From Telmatactis stephensoni (lineage: Eukaryota; Cnidaria; Anthozoa; Actiniaria; Isophelliidae), in contig JALIZF010001918.1 in the NCBI GenBank assembly GCA_029948255.1, positions 434,001 through 498,000 of the forward strand: 64,000 nucleotides of DNA. The letters are read 5' to 3'. Shown here one piece after another: positions 25,359 through 38,035 of the stretch (within the stretch, counting starts at the first letter, position 1; every line of letters begins with the position of its first letter). Under the pieces are notes generated by a model. The model saw only the letters and a program-made list of their open reading frames with translations. It was not told the origin of the DNA and did not search any database. Made by a program: the position numbers and the translations under genes.

Positions 25359-28300
25359 TAGAACTTCATGGCCTACTCATTCACGTCAACACATTTCGAT
25401 TGGAAGAACCAGATTTAGAAGATAATATCCATTAATATACTCATAGTAAGGCACATGAAAAGTTCTATAGGAATTTTTCAAGTGCTGTATCCCTCAGATG
25501 AACACTCTAATCAGTCCAATTTGGAGATAACTTTCATTTTTCTTCGCTACGGAAATGTAACACTCATGACAAGAGCATATTAGCGTGGAGTGGATGGTTC
25601 TCCGCGAGTTTACTTACTTCATCAATTTCGATTGCTGAAGTATTAGATCTTTAATAAACTCTAATCCAAGATTAGAAGTCTACAGACCTTTGTAATATAG
25701 TTAGGATTTAACCCTACGTAGTAGAGTTTCGTTTATTCGTTCGAATAAGTGTACAAATAAGAGAGTCCTGAAGTAGCCTGTACAATAAACGATCTAAGAT
25801 CACGCTTGTTGCCAAGTTAAGTAGTTCATAACTGTTATCCCTCTCCGCTAATTGAGTGTCGGCATCTTATCTTAAGTTTTTCCATTCGTGTAGATGACAG
25901 TTTTATTTTGAAACATCATCGCTGGGAAATTATTTATGAAAGTATTTTCGAGAGGGTAGGGGTCCTAAGAAAAACGATTCTGTAGTTTGAGGGGAAGAGT
26001 TTTATTGCTTAAGGGCTTCGCTATCTCTCAATATGTACATTACTAAGTAGAACAATTTGTGCTGGTTAATTGAGTTTCCTTTGAGGTAAATCAAAGAGAG
26101 TGAAAATCACTATGGATTGTGCATGCAATGACAATTAGATCGAACACAATAAATCAGAGCATAACTACATTTGTCGATGTTTATAGATTTTTAATTCTTT
26201 TTTGATGGTATGGTTGGTTGGTGCTTCGAAATCCTGGAATTCGTAGACTGAGTTTGTGAGAACCCCCAGTGGAAGGGCAAGGTAAGGTAAGCTTTGCTGA
26301 TCTTCAAGGAGTGTTGATAACGCCATCTTAGGAAGTATCGTCCTAACTCCCTGTGAAGGTCGATTATCACACAGCTTTTAATTACAGTTCATCGTTCAAA
26401 TCTACAAAGCTTCTCATTAGACCTCATTATAGAATCTTTTATTCAGGGCTTAATGTGATTGTAAAACACTTCGTAAATACTCATTTAAGTGCCCCTCCTC
26501 CGACACGTCTTCTAAAGCCACCACAGGCCACTTTCAATACAAATCAGATTTACGGAACGCTGATCATTCGGTTGGAGTTTGGAGCAAAAAAGTGTAGAAG
26601 AAAAAGGGGACTGAAGAGGTTAACTTCGAGTCAGTCATTCTAAAAACGCAAGCATTAGCTTGGAGTCGAAGAGCACGTTTACCGACGGAAGTGTGACACC
26701 AAAGACAATAGCATGTGTTTTTGCCATTAGCAGTAGCATATGGGTACTCAGAATAAACCGAGCACGAGAATTGAATAAACCTAATGGAAGTTTAATTCTG
26801 ATGAATAACAGAACAAATTTTGAATGCTACGATTCTTTTGGTGAATGCCATGGTTTCCTGTTTGCCAACCCTTGCTATGTATGGATCATCGTTTAGACAT
26901 GTTTCAATGGCCATTATGTTATCATCCCGTCATACTGTACAGAGTGTTCTATTTAGAGTAACCAGTAATGTGGAAATCAATTCTCGGACGCTGCAGATTT
27001 TTCGCCCTAATAATTGTTATCGCATGGAGATGGACAACGAAATATAGTCTTATCTCTAAAAAAGCATTATTAAGAGACATCTATCCAGAACCAACCCAAC
27101 TTACTGCCAATACATTCAATACATCTCAATCGAAATCTAATGGAGTCCGTACCCTAAGACAACAAACCTAATGCCCCTTAAACCACACACATAAAATAGC
27201 CTCTCCGATTTCAGCTATCACAAGATAATGTGCTGTCAAGAACTGAACATCAAAGAAAACAAAGCGGGCAAACAAAAACATTTTAGCTTGGAAACATATC
27301 TCCTGTTATCATACTTTTTCTAGAGTTGCATGTCGAGTTACAAATCTAACCTCCTCTTTCATACGGGGTACTTTTTTACTCCGCTATAAAGTCCTCGAAA
27401 ACTCACTTTGGTTTAATGATGGAAGCGTGTGACCTACTTAAAGGGTTGAAAGAATTCCCTAATTCAATTTACCTAACAATTCAGTTCGTGCGACCCTCTT
27501 TACAACAAACCATATTCGAAAGGGGTAGATTTTAGAGATGTGTCAACTCTAAGTATTTGGCAATTACCATGGGAATCTACATGTGGGGTCCGTGGTTTAA
27601 AGGAAAAGAAAATGATAATAGACTGAGTAGCGATGGACACTCTTTAAACAAACCTAGACATTGGAATGACAAGGCCTAATTCTAAATCTAAACCTGGAAC
27701 TAAACATGACAACAGAACAACGATACTGCGCTAATCTATTCTCATTTTTCCCAAACCCTTCAAAAGAATCGATCAAACTACAGGATCTTCGATCACTCAA
27801 ATGAAGTGTTGTTACTCAGGATTGCTATGAAGTAGGGAAATATTGAGTTTCCTGTCGTAAATTTGATGGCTGTTCAACAACAAAAGACCCTTCGGAAATG
27901 GGACAACTGAATACACCGAGTCTCAAATGAACATTCATAATCTCAATAGCAAGCCATTAACACAAATGTTTGATTGTGAAAAAGGTGTGAAAATGGTGGG
28001 ACTCTTTTATTTAGCTTTAGCTTCGCTTAATTTACGACTCACTAATTAATCTGTTGAACAATACACCATAACAGAGTGCTTTATTCTATTTTCAGGTCAA
28101 CTTCAACCGCAATCGTATTATCCTGGTAATGAAAACTGATGGTTTAAGGACGCATCTATCTTAGATCCAATTTCAAGATAGTCAACCGAAAATTAGTCGA
28201 ATGTTTGATATCTCCGTATCGAACAAAGCTGTTTCCGTAGCAGTTAGGCCGATCGGTAACATAGGCAAGAACATACATGCACTTAGAGGGATTTGACCGG

Positions 28301-31300
28301 AACCCCAAGTAAGTGGGAGGTCATATTAAAACGTCTGTATTCTAATAAATGAGTCTGGACAAAAACATATTACAACTGGAGGAAGCAGTTGATTTTGGAT
28401 TAGATTATTAATTACATATTCTAAAAGGTGTAGAACTCAGCCAGTGGTAATGAAAGACCGCGGTTACGTTATCTCAATAAAGTTTTTATTTTCCTGAGTG
28501 AAAACTAAAATCATGTACTTTGTGAATGGCGGTCAGCAAGCAACTCCAAGTTCGCCAAGCTTGTCTTTCTCTCATTTCTGTTCTTGATTCGTACTGTTTT
28601 AGTGTCGAGGGTGTGTAACGCACAAAATTTTTTCGTGCCACAAATAATGACAAGTTATCTTATCGAAGCTGACCTAAACAACTTCTCCCAGAAACGCGGA
28701 AAACCTATAATTGCGGCTCAAAACTTAACCAAAAAATAACCAAGTTCGTTGGAAATGATAGGTACTTGATAGGTGAAACAATTCCGGGTTATCGGGAAGT
28801 AATTTAAACTTGGAAATATGCTAATTTTAGTTAGGAAGAATAAAAACTGATCAGTATCATGCGACTGAAAACAGCTTTTTGCTCGACTGGCTTGAGAAAT
28901 AGACTTTGGCACTGCAACGCCAGAGTTAAGACCACGAGGCTCTAATAACAGAATAACAAATAACAGATCGATCCTGAGAACAAGATCTCAATATTTACCA
29001 TGTTTTTTTCAAAAATAACACGGGTCTTAGCGAACTTCTTGATCTAGTTTTAATGAGTAGATGTCCGAATTTCCTTAGATGGCCCTTCACTCTGGATTTA
29101 CTTCAGTGTCTCTGATAATTATCTCAACAGCTGCGGTTAAAAATTTGGTTATAGAACAGGATATTTCTCTTTAAAAAACTACATTACTACAATAACTATA
29201 TAAGTCTCTTCATAATTTAAAGATGTTAAAACATGTTAATGCTACAAAAACATACAGGCATTCAGTTTTTACAAAATCCTAATATTTGTCTATATTCTTA
29301 GACTCAAGATGCTAGCTCAAAGAGCGGTGTAATGAAGCCTTTTTGTCGATTATTACCTATTTGAGTACGCTTACGTTTCTAGATACATATTTTCCAATAT
29401 AATTTAACTTAACGTTTGTTTTATTGGCTTAGAATTAAACATAGGCCCAAGCCGGGTTGTACGAAAAGACGGAAGTGTTATAGAGCTAAGCTATTGTTGC
29501 TGTGAAAGCTTCTATTCTTTCAAACAACAACTCAAATATCTTGAGTTTATCTTCACTTTATCGTGTAATTTTGTTTATGAATCCTCTAAAAACTCTTAGC
29601 CAAGGTGAAAACTATTTTTGAATAGCATTGGAGGGATAGTCGAGGTACCCATCTCTTGACTGATAGCCGTGATAACGAGGAAACGGGGGCTCGGGATGTC
29701 CTTGGAATTCAATGATGAATAGAACGGAAAACATTATTAAAACGATGGTTGTCGATAATCATACTATGAACCCAATAATAAATCTGATAACAACTAGTAC
29801 ATACTGAGGGTTTTTTAATTTTAGAGCGTGATAATTCTACACAGCAAATTATGATGGAAACTCCTCAATTGCAGTGGATATAGGTGTTCGATTGATGTTT
29901 GATTATAAATACAGTCAGTCGTCTGTGTCTAAATGTACAATTACTAGCTAACCATTACCTGCGGTGCCCCTACACATTCTCTAGTCATATCCCTAATAGT
30001 TTATTTAAGGAGATGGGAAAAGTCAAAACGGATCTGATCAGGCCGTTTATCGGATAATTTGATAGTGGGACGACCAAAACATTTCAAAACACAATAAGTA
30101 GCGCCGTGTGAGGTATACTCTAGCCAGAAAGATAAAGATAGCCAGAAATATTCCATTGGAATAAGGGAAAAATAGATGAAAAAGAAAGATAGGAAAGTTT
30201 TGAAAAAGTAGAATAATACAAGCTGGATGTCTCTGACGTAATTGATACTGAATCTATGATGCCAGAAGGATAACTGAGACCAGACAAAATATGGTGTGGT
30301 ACAGAACCTACTGTCATATGCTTGATAACGAACGTCGGAAACGACAAACCTGAACAGGAAATCGCTTGTGTCGCTAAAAGAGAAAAATCTCCAAGTCAAA
30401 ACAACATTTTTCTATGCAAAAACAAAACTGAGAATCTCACAGGTTGGTGTTGATGTATGGATTTATCGCTTCAAAACACAAGGTGTTTATTATTTTAACT
30501 TAGCCATTCAGCCATGTAGTCAAAACTGTCGAATATATAATAGGGATCGCATTTAGAAGTAGATAAGATAAGTGAGGATATTACTATCATGCTGTTCAAA
30601 AGGAATGTCTGGCCAAACGTGACTTGAAGAACGTTCAGGTCAGAAAAGATATCGCCCTATAGGATCACCTATTTGGAAATCCCCTTGATAACATCTCTAC
30701 TAAACTGGTTTATCTCTAAGACAGCCTTTTAAAGAGACATTCTCATATCCCATTTTCACGTCGAATTTGGCGGCTGTTATCGAGCCAGTTTCGCAATACT
30801 GAAGTTGATTTAACTTCAATTCATTTGCTGAATCAAGAATAACCTCGTCAGAAAGGGTCAAGAGATAAAACATTCCAACCACTCTTGACCCTGTACCATA
30901 CACTAAGATTATTTACATATATCTTACTAGATATGGGGTACATGCTACCCGATCCAACAAGACACGAAATAGTTCAGTATTTTCTATGAGAATTATAATA
31001 TCTTCCACAAGCAAGGCATAGAGCGAAAAGCGAACCTAGTTTCTTCTACGGAAATTAGGAAACAACATAAAATTTAGATATGAGCGAATATTGGTTGTTT
31101 GGATAGAACTTGACTCCCAGTAAATCTCCTTCAAAAGCTAAGAGCAATGTTCCTTGAAAAATCATACAGTATTTGCTAAAAATTTTCAAAGTGTCCGTAT
31201 TTTTGCAACTGTACCGGATCTGTACGAATTGAGGGCTTGAAGGTACAAACCCATACGAGTATGAGTATCCAAAACATGACCTTGATATTTAGTATTGTCA

Positions 31301-34300
31301 GCCCTACTATCCACATAACTATCATTCGGCATATACTCAGTGAAAGTAACAAGCTCGTTAATTGAAGGTACTTTCATTAAATACACTTATAACACAAGCA
31401 TTTCAAGGGCACAAGAAATGGCTTTTTACGAAGGTGATGACAAATGTTTTTGGAACGATCAGCTTAAATAAAACGCCCCCTATAAACGGGTCATTTCATA
31501 GGTATCGTTTACCTAGACGTATTGTCCTTAGACTCTGTTTTTGGCGCTAAAAAATCAGTGTTTTGGTTCAATGTTAAAGTTGTATTTTTCTATGCATCAG
31601 GCTTTTAACTTATTTTCAGTGATAATAAGTATTTTAGTACTTTTATGGGCCACCAAGTACCATAAGGAGTTGCAATCACATTCCAATTAGTGCAGGTCAT
31701 AAAGAACATTGAATAAGTTGTTGCACTTGTCAAATTTTTGGTGTCTAAAATCAATCAGAATTTAAGGTCGATGCCAAGCGTACACATGCATGCGAAAAAG
31801 CAACTAAAGTTGCTATTCAACTATTTCTTAGATCTGATTTTTTTTCTTGGATGTTATTGCAAAAATGCATGTAAAATTTTAATCATTTTATTTGTTAAAT
31901 CTCAAGTATTATTGTTAAAAGGGGTTTAGGCAGGACTAATGCAGTACATACATGGTTGTACACTGTACAATATATCTCATGCAATATTAAATAGTTTAAG
32001 CAATTATATACAGGACAAAGAGGAAAGCAAACAGGCTTGTACGGTACTCTATAGTTTTGTACATAACCTATAAATAATGTGTATCGACAAGCACCATTCA
32101 GGTTATAAGGAAGGATATCTCTACAAACTACACTTAGAATATTCATGACATCTAATATGAATGAAGGAATGTTATAGTTCTTATTAAAGATCAAAACTAT
32201 ATAAATTTTTCTATGGAACACCATCTTAAAGCCTTATAGATGTATGGTATTAGATAATATGAATTATGTTGCATAACAATCTACAGTAGTAGCACAGCGA
32301 CAATGTTTGTTGCAGGTAATCTATATGAATGAAAGAATGTTATAGTTGTCACCAGAGGTCACAACAGTGCATGGTTTCTTGTGTAAGACCAACTGAAAGA
32401 CTTGATCAAGTAAGTGGGAGGGCAAATACATTTCAGGTAAATCGATACTGCTTGAGATGACATTAATGGGGAACACGGCCACAAATGCCACTCAATTTAA
32501 TGACTATGTTTCAATCTCTCGTTTAGTTCCTGTCCATTACAATCTCATCTTGTGTTTCAAGGCTCTGTCAGCTAAAATTGGTAGAATCTTAATCTTTTGG
32601 CAGCGCAATTCTAAGAATGTTTTCTATAAAAACATATCCTTTTCATTTCAATTGAAGTTTTTAAGAACGGCATGGTAACTTGTGTCCTGGCAAATACAGA
32701 AATTTGCCGATCCATTATTATTCAAACGCCTACCCTACACCGGTTCACAAATTAATGAATTCCACGCCTGATAGCTAAACGTAAATTCTACCTTCTCACA
32801 ATTCTGTTGTGTGTTTTTAAAAATGCGCACAGATGGGCGGAGATTTAGGTTACGTCGCTCCACCTTAAATAAAAACATTCTGTGAAACGACCCAAACAAT
32901 GGCCCAAACCATCTGTGGTGTGGCACTATAACCTTACAAATTACTAGTAATGGAGAGATCTTATTGGTCAAACACCCTATTGTCTATACGCTTAGAATCT
33001 TCATTATAAATAAAAGAGAGAATCGTTGGGAACATGATGAACAGTGTGACTCTAATGAGCATAAAATAACTTGGCACAAGTCTATTTTAAATGGAGTCAA
33101 TTAAAAGTGTTCGTCTCCCAATTATTCCATTAACCCATTCAAAAGATTAGTACACGCAGAACACTGTCCATTCATTGTTGTTCGTAATTAAAACACATTT
33201 TGGCTTATCGGTTACTATGTTCAAATCTGCCTTTACCCTGACAAGCTACGGAGACTTATTAACGAACATATAGAACCTAGATTTCAGAAATGAATAGTAG
33301 AAGTAAATTGATTTTGACAGGAGTAACAACATGAATAGAACTAATGGCTTTGAAAGACCCGATTTGAAGTACATGCACTATTAGGTATAGTGAATGCTGC
33401 ACGAATCAAAAATATATTCATTCCAAGCAAAACCAAAATGGGCCCAGTTAGGACGATAAACTTTCATTGTGGGATGACTGAAAAGCAAAAAGAGGAAAGA
33501 TTTTCAATACACATTTTCAAAATGAAGACTAATGGGTTTAAAAGTATTTCAATGCGAAATGAAGAGGCTTTGAAAAGCAGCGTGTTGTTTTCATGGACTA
33601 TCGCAGGTTAATGGTGTCTTGATTCTGCTTCCTGCTCTTTATGAGGATTTTCTATGCAACGAAGGAAATGCACATAAAAGCAATTTAAATTAGTGTTTAG
33701 AAAGATTTCGAGTGGTTCACATCCTCAATATTGTCAACTTTAGGAAGAATTATAAGACATCAGCACATTTGTGTTCTACGACAGGAAACATCCAACACGT
33801 CATTCAAAAGCAATTAGAGTTGACCCAAGTTAGTAGATTGAATAGAAGAACAAAACTTTTCAATCCGTAAAAGGTCTCTAACAAGCATGGACGGACGCAC
33901 ACACCTTGATAATTATTCAAAAGTAAACACTTTAGGGGTTTTCCAATTATTCAAAAATAATATTTGCACGAAAGAAAAGTTTGGAATCTAAGGTTGTTTT
34001 ATTAGCTAGTTACACTTACAATGTGTTAATAGATTCCCCTTGGAGAAGATATGTTATAATAAAGCGACATCATTATTAAGAATTCAAAAGACTGGTGTGA
34101 TTATTAAAGGTGTATACTGCTGTACATAGAACGTACAATTGTTTTATACCTTTATAAACTTTGGAAAGATTTTATTGGCAGTATTTGGGTACTAAATCAA
34201 TACACCTTGCTAGACTCTACTTCGGAATAAATATAAGGGTGTGATTTTTGGAGAGATATAAATTGAACTACAAGGGTTGTACAAGTATCTGCTAAATAAA

Positions 34301-35473
34301 TATTTTATCAACAATCTGTGCTATGTTTATAAACTTTAAAAAGATTTGGCAATATTTATGGAATGGATCAATACGTCTTGCTGGCCTTGAGACTTGAATA
34401 GAAATATGTGGATTTAGAGGGAATGTATAATTATCTCCCAATCAATTTTTTTCGACACTCCATATGTTTAAAATTTCAAAGGTTTGAAAGTATTTATGAA
34501 AAACTCGATACACTTTGCCCACCTCTACTTTAGAAATTAGGGAAGGAAGTTTCAGATTTCTGAAACAATTGATGAACGGATCACAGAGCTTACTTAAAAC
34601 ATTTGTATGTCAAGTTGTCTAATGTCCCGGCTTTTTAAAATGAACCTGAAGCTATGGAAATGAAAATGAAAAATAAAGGTGCAACTGATTTTAAATATCG
34701 GAAAAACGACTATAAAGTAAACCAAGAAACTGGCTTCTCTATATATGATGAGAAAACGCACCAGCAATATTGTCACATCTCAAAAGAAAATAAAAGGATT
34801 GAGATAATGACAATCAAGAAAAAAATCAGAGGGCAAAAAAGTCTATAATGGAGTTTGTGATTAGAAATTTTGATAGTAGACAGCACAGACACGAATTCAG
34901 GATCAGAATTTTATTTACTTATACAATTTTGGTAATATAAGCGAGACGTTCAGAGGGAAAACACTAATGGCCAAATTGGCACATTTTAAGAAAAATATGT
35001 ATTTCTTTTTCTATGTTTTCGTATCTCTAATTAATACTTATAAAAAAACATTATTTCAATGTCTCCCTTACGATGTAATCATAATAAGTATTGCTGATCA
35101 CTCAAATGCACACTGACAAGCCGTTCCATACTCTCTCTATTATGTCAGTCTAAACAGAGTATCTTCTGTTAATCGTTCTGGCGACTTTAAATATTCAAAA
35201 AAGCTCAGTAAAAACGCAAAGTTTTTAAGCGACTCATTACATTTAAACTAGCATTGCCTGAAATTTTTTATTCTAATTAAAAAAATGACAGTTATAATCA
35301 AGCTTAACTTAGCTTTGTGCGCCATTCAGTAGCCAGTTAAGGACACAAAGACTGCCAGCGAGTCTATGATAAGCAAATACTCTTAAGACTTGTCAATTTG
35401 ATAACTTTCAACAAGCTGATAACGCTAGCAAACAAAAAATCACACTCGCTACAAAATGCTGGTATTGAAAGAA
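25359..35473. other. NK3 3' UTR and first part of the NK3-Lbx spacer
   Basis: Candidate poly(A) signals for NK3 are AATAAA at 25653-25658 and 25784-25789. Beyond these I see no gene. The longest frame, 132 codons on the - strand at 30001-30399, is aromatic- and hydrophobic-rich with no known motif and is probably chance. Three decayed tandem units are at 34151-34552, and a partial direct repeat with ATGAATGAAGGAATGTTATAG occurs near 32157 and 32326. The segment may hold enhancers of the cluster. Confidence 0.45.
34151..34552. repeat. three decayed tandem copies of a ~90-bp unit, separated by spacers
   Basis: Copies at about 34151-34250, 34325-34420 and 34465-34552 share in order a TTTATAAACTTT-like start, an AAAGATTT/GGCA block, TATTTATGG, ATCAATAC.C.TTGC, and an ACTT..GAATA end. 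Starts are about 174 and 140 bases apart. Similarity decreases in the third copy. The array does not encode protein. Confidence 0.6.
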
Positions 35474-35699
35474 GATCGATCTAATCCCGATAAATTTACA
35501 TGACAACATCTTTTATGTTGCACCGTACCCATATATTTTCACACGCGCCAGATTATTTTGGGCATGGCACCCCAAATTTTCTGTACACAGTATGATAATT
35601 ACGGGTGCTGTGCCAAAAATAATGGGCCCGCGTGCCCAGAATTAGGGGTACGATGCCATAAAAAGGTTGTTGTGTAAATCTGGCTTTTGAAGACCGATC
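35474..35699. mobile_element. imperfect foldback element (MITE-like)
   Basis: The two halves are imperfect inverted repeats. GATCGATCT at 35474 pairs with AGACCGATC ending at 35699, AATTTACATGACAAC pairs with GTTGTTGTGTAAATC, and GCACCGTACCC pairs with GGGGTACGATGCC. Farther in, GGCATGGCACCCC pairs with GGGTGCTGTGCC. Arms of about 105 bases surround a short centre with no coding capacity. I could not identify a clear target-site duplication, so the superfamily is open. Confidence 0.65.
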
Positions 35700-36599
35700 A
35701 TGCAGAAGCAGATGATTTTGGAATTTTGATGAAAGTACATGTACCTACACGAATATACCTAACTTAATTCATCAACAAATAGAGAAATTGCTACCTCACA
35801 CACTAAAGGGAAACGACACTATGAGACAAAGGGGTTCGAGGCAACCGATAACAATTGGAAAGTGGGATTTTTGTCAAACGTAAGAGGACTATGTTCGTGT
35901 GGTGATAACTGACGTAAACCACAATGTTCAATGGAATCTTAAATGACAATGTACATATCTCATGGCGGGAATCAGACAAAGCTCCTGCGGGAATAAAAAT
36001 CGATGAAACACTTCCCACTTATCGAAAGTAATGCAGTCGAGCTTCTGTGCATTTTTTTCGCCATTTAATTTTATCTTTGTCGTTCAACAGACAGTAAAGA
36101 TAATCTACGGATTAAACGAAATATAAGACTCTTCGGTGCCAATCATCTCAAGGTCTTGCTATTTTCCTCCCATATTAGGAGTGCGTCCAATTTCCATGAA
36201 TAGAACACCAGCTAGGAGGGGTGGGAGAGGAATTACATTTTAATATGCTTGATTGTACTTAGCTCTCTGTATGATAGGGAGGAAACTGCAGTGTTGATTG
36301 GTTTACCAAAGCTAGGCGACCACTATGAGACATATGCATTGAAGAGCCTTGATTACCGTGACAATTCGTGAAGGCCCAGTGGAAGATTAGCCTAGCTAAA
36401 CTGGTGCATTTTGTAAACGTTTTTAAACCTTCTTCAAATAAAGTTATTTATTATTATTATTATCATTATTGCAATTCTTCCTTTGTATTGTCCATATACA
36501 CATCCTTGTTTCGACTTTCCTGTAGCTCAGTGTATTTACTGTGGGACGAAGTACTGATCGAGGGAGGGGTCGAGAGTACATTGTCTTAATCCTTGAAGA

Positions 36600-37350
36600 T
36601 CAGGGTCCATTACCATCAAAAATGTCCCCTTAGGGTCCAACACCATTACCATTAAAAATGTCCTTTTATGGTCCAACACCATTACCATCAAAAATGTCCA
36701 TTCAGGGTCCAACACCATTACTCATTAAAAATGCCACTTAGGGTCCAACACCATTACCATCAAAAATGCCCCTTAGGGTCTAACACCATTACCATTAACA
36801 ACTGTCCTTTCATGGTCCAACACCATTACCATCAAAAATGTCCATTCAGGGTCCAACACCATTACTCATTAAAAATGCCCCTTAGGGTCCAACACCATTA
36901 CCATCAAAAATGTCCATTCAGGGTCCAACACCATTACCATTAAAATGCCCCTTAGGGTCCAACGCCATTACCGTCAAAAACTGTCCTTTCATGGTCCAAC
37001 ACCATTACCATTAAGACTGTCCTTTCATGGTCCAACACCATTACCATCAAAAATGTCCCCTTAGGGTCCAACACCATTACCATCAAAAATGTCCTTTTAT
37101 GGTCCAACACCATTACCATTAAAAATGCCCCTTAGGGTCCAACACCATTACCACCAAAAACTGTCCTTTCATTGTCCAACAACATTACCATTAAAACTGT
37201 CCTTTCATGGTCCAACACCATTACCATTAAAACGTCCCTGTTTTAGGACCCAACACCATTTTGTACCATCAAAAATAGCCCTTAGGGTCCAGCACCATTA
37301 CCACCATTAGAAAAAAGGCCCTAGAGGGTCCAACACCATTACCATTAGAA
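36600..37350. repeat. 36-bp minisatellite, about 21 units
   Basis: About 21 units share the core GGTCCAACACCATTACCAT, followed by (C/T)AAAAATGTCC or AATGCCCC and then CTTAG or TTTCAT. Most units are 34-38 bases. Two sequence variants of the unit tail (CCCTTAGG and CCTTTCATGG) are interspersed, which indicates repeated unequal exchange. Because 36 is a multiple of three, the array gives long histidine/tyrosine-rich frames that are artefacts. Confidence 0.95.
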
Positions 37351-37701
37351 TTTCAATCATCAGTATAAACTATCTTTATCACCGTCAGCGTTCATCGTGA
37401 TCATTTATCACTATCAAAATCATAACTACTCGATTGTTAGTAGTGTGTCCATCATCAAGCAAATTCATCATAGTTACAATTGAGATCACAACATCAACAT
37501 TAGAACACCACTGAAGTCAGTCACCACGATCGCTTTCATTATAATAAGCTATCATCCACTTACTCAGTTGTGTGCTCCTCTGCTATATGTTGCTTATAGT
37601 TGATAATTTCATATTTTGCGAAATATGACGTTTGAGTCTATGAATTTGATACCTACAGTCTTAAGAGGTAAAAGTAACGAGTAATATAAAAAATATCGGG
37701 C

Positions 37702-38035
37702 CATGATCAATTTCTATTTCATCCTATTTCGATCCTCTTCTTCTATGATTACAATTCCATTTCTTTTAGGTCTTTTTCTACAAGCAGAACATATTTCTCT
37801 CATTTCGTCTTCCATGATCAATTTACGGACCCATTCAATTTCCATTTTCTCCACTACCATGATCAATGTTCACTCTCTCTTTCACTTGTTCTTCCACATT
37901 TAATTTCTATTTCCTCTACTTAGTAATCCATTTCCATTTATTCTTTCATGATCTATTTCGATTTCTCAGTTGCATTTCTGCCTCTATGATCAACTTCCAT
38001 TTCCCTTACCTTTCTATTTCCCATCCACTTTATTC
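37702..38035. repeat. degenerate C/T-rich minisatellite
   Basis: The core (C/T)ATGATCAATTTC recurs with drift near 37702, 37736, 37812, 37858, 37948 and 37987, separated by C/T-rich filler with TTTCCATTTC. Translated, it repeats SSMIN, which is an artefact of the repeat. It starts about 350 bases after the 36-bp array but has a different unit. Confidence 0.6.

Noticed and set aside
30001..30399. 132-codon - strand frame
   Set aside because: The longest unexplained frame, but aromatic-rich, with no motif, and about what chance allows in 64 kb of AT-rich DNA.
30855..30891. 10-bp inverted repeat GGGTCAAGAG/CTCTTGACCC
   Set aside because: Isolated short hairpins of this size are expected by chance in a 64 kb window; no supporting context.
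36668..37310. Histidine/tyrosine-rich protein frames
   Set aside because: They are translations of the 36-bp minisatellite, open only because the unit is a multiple of three.
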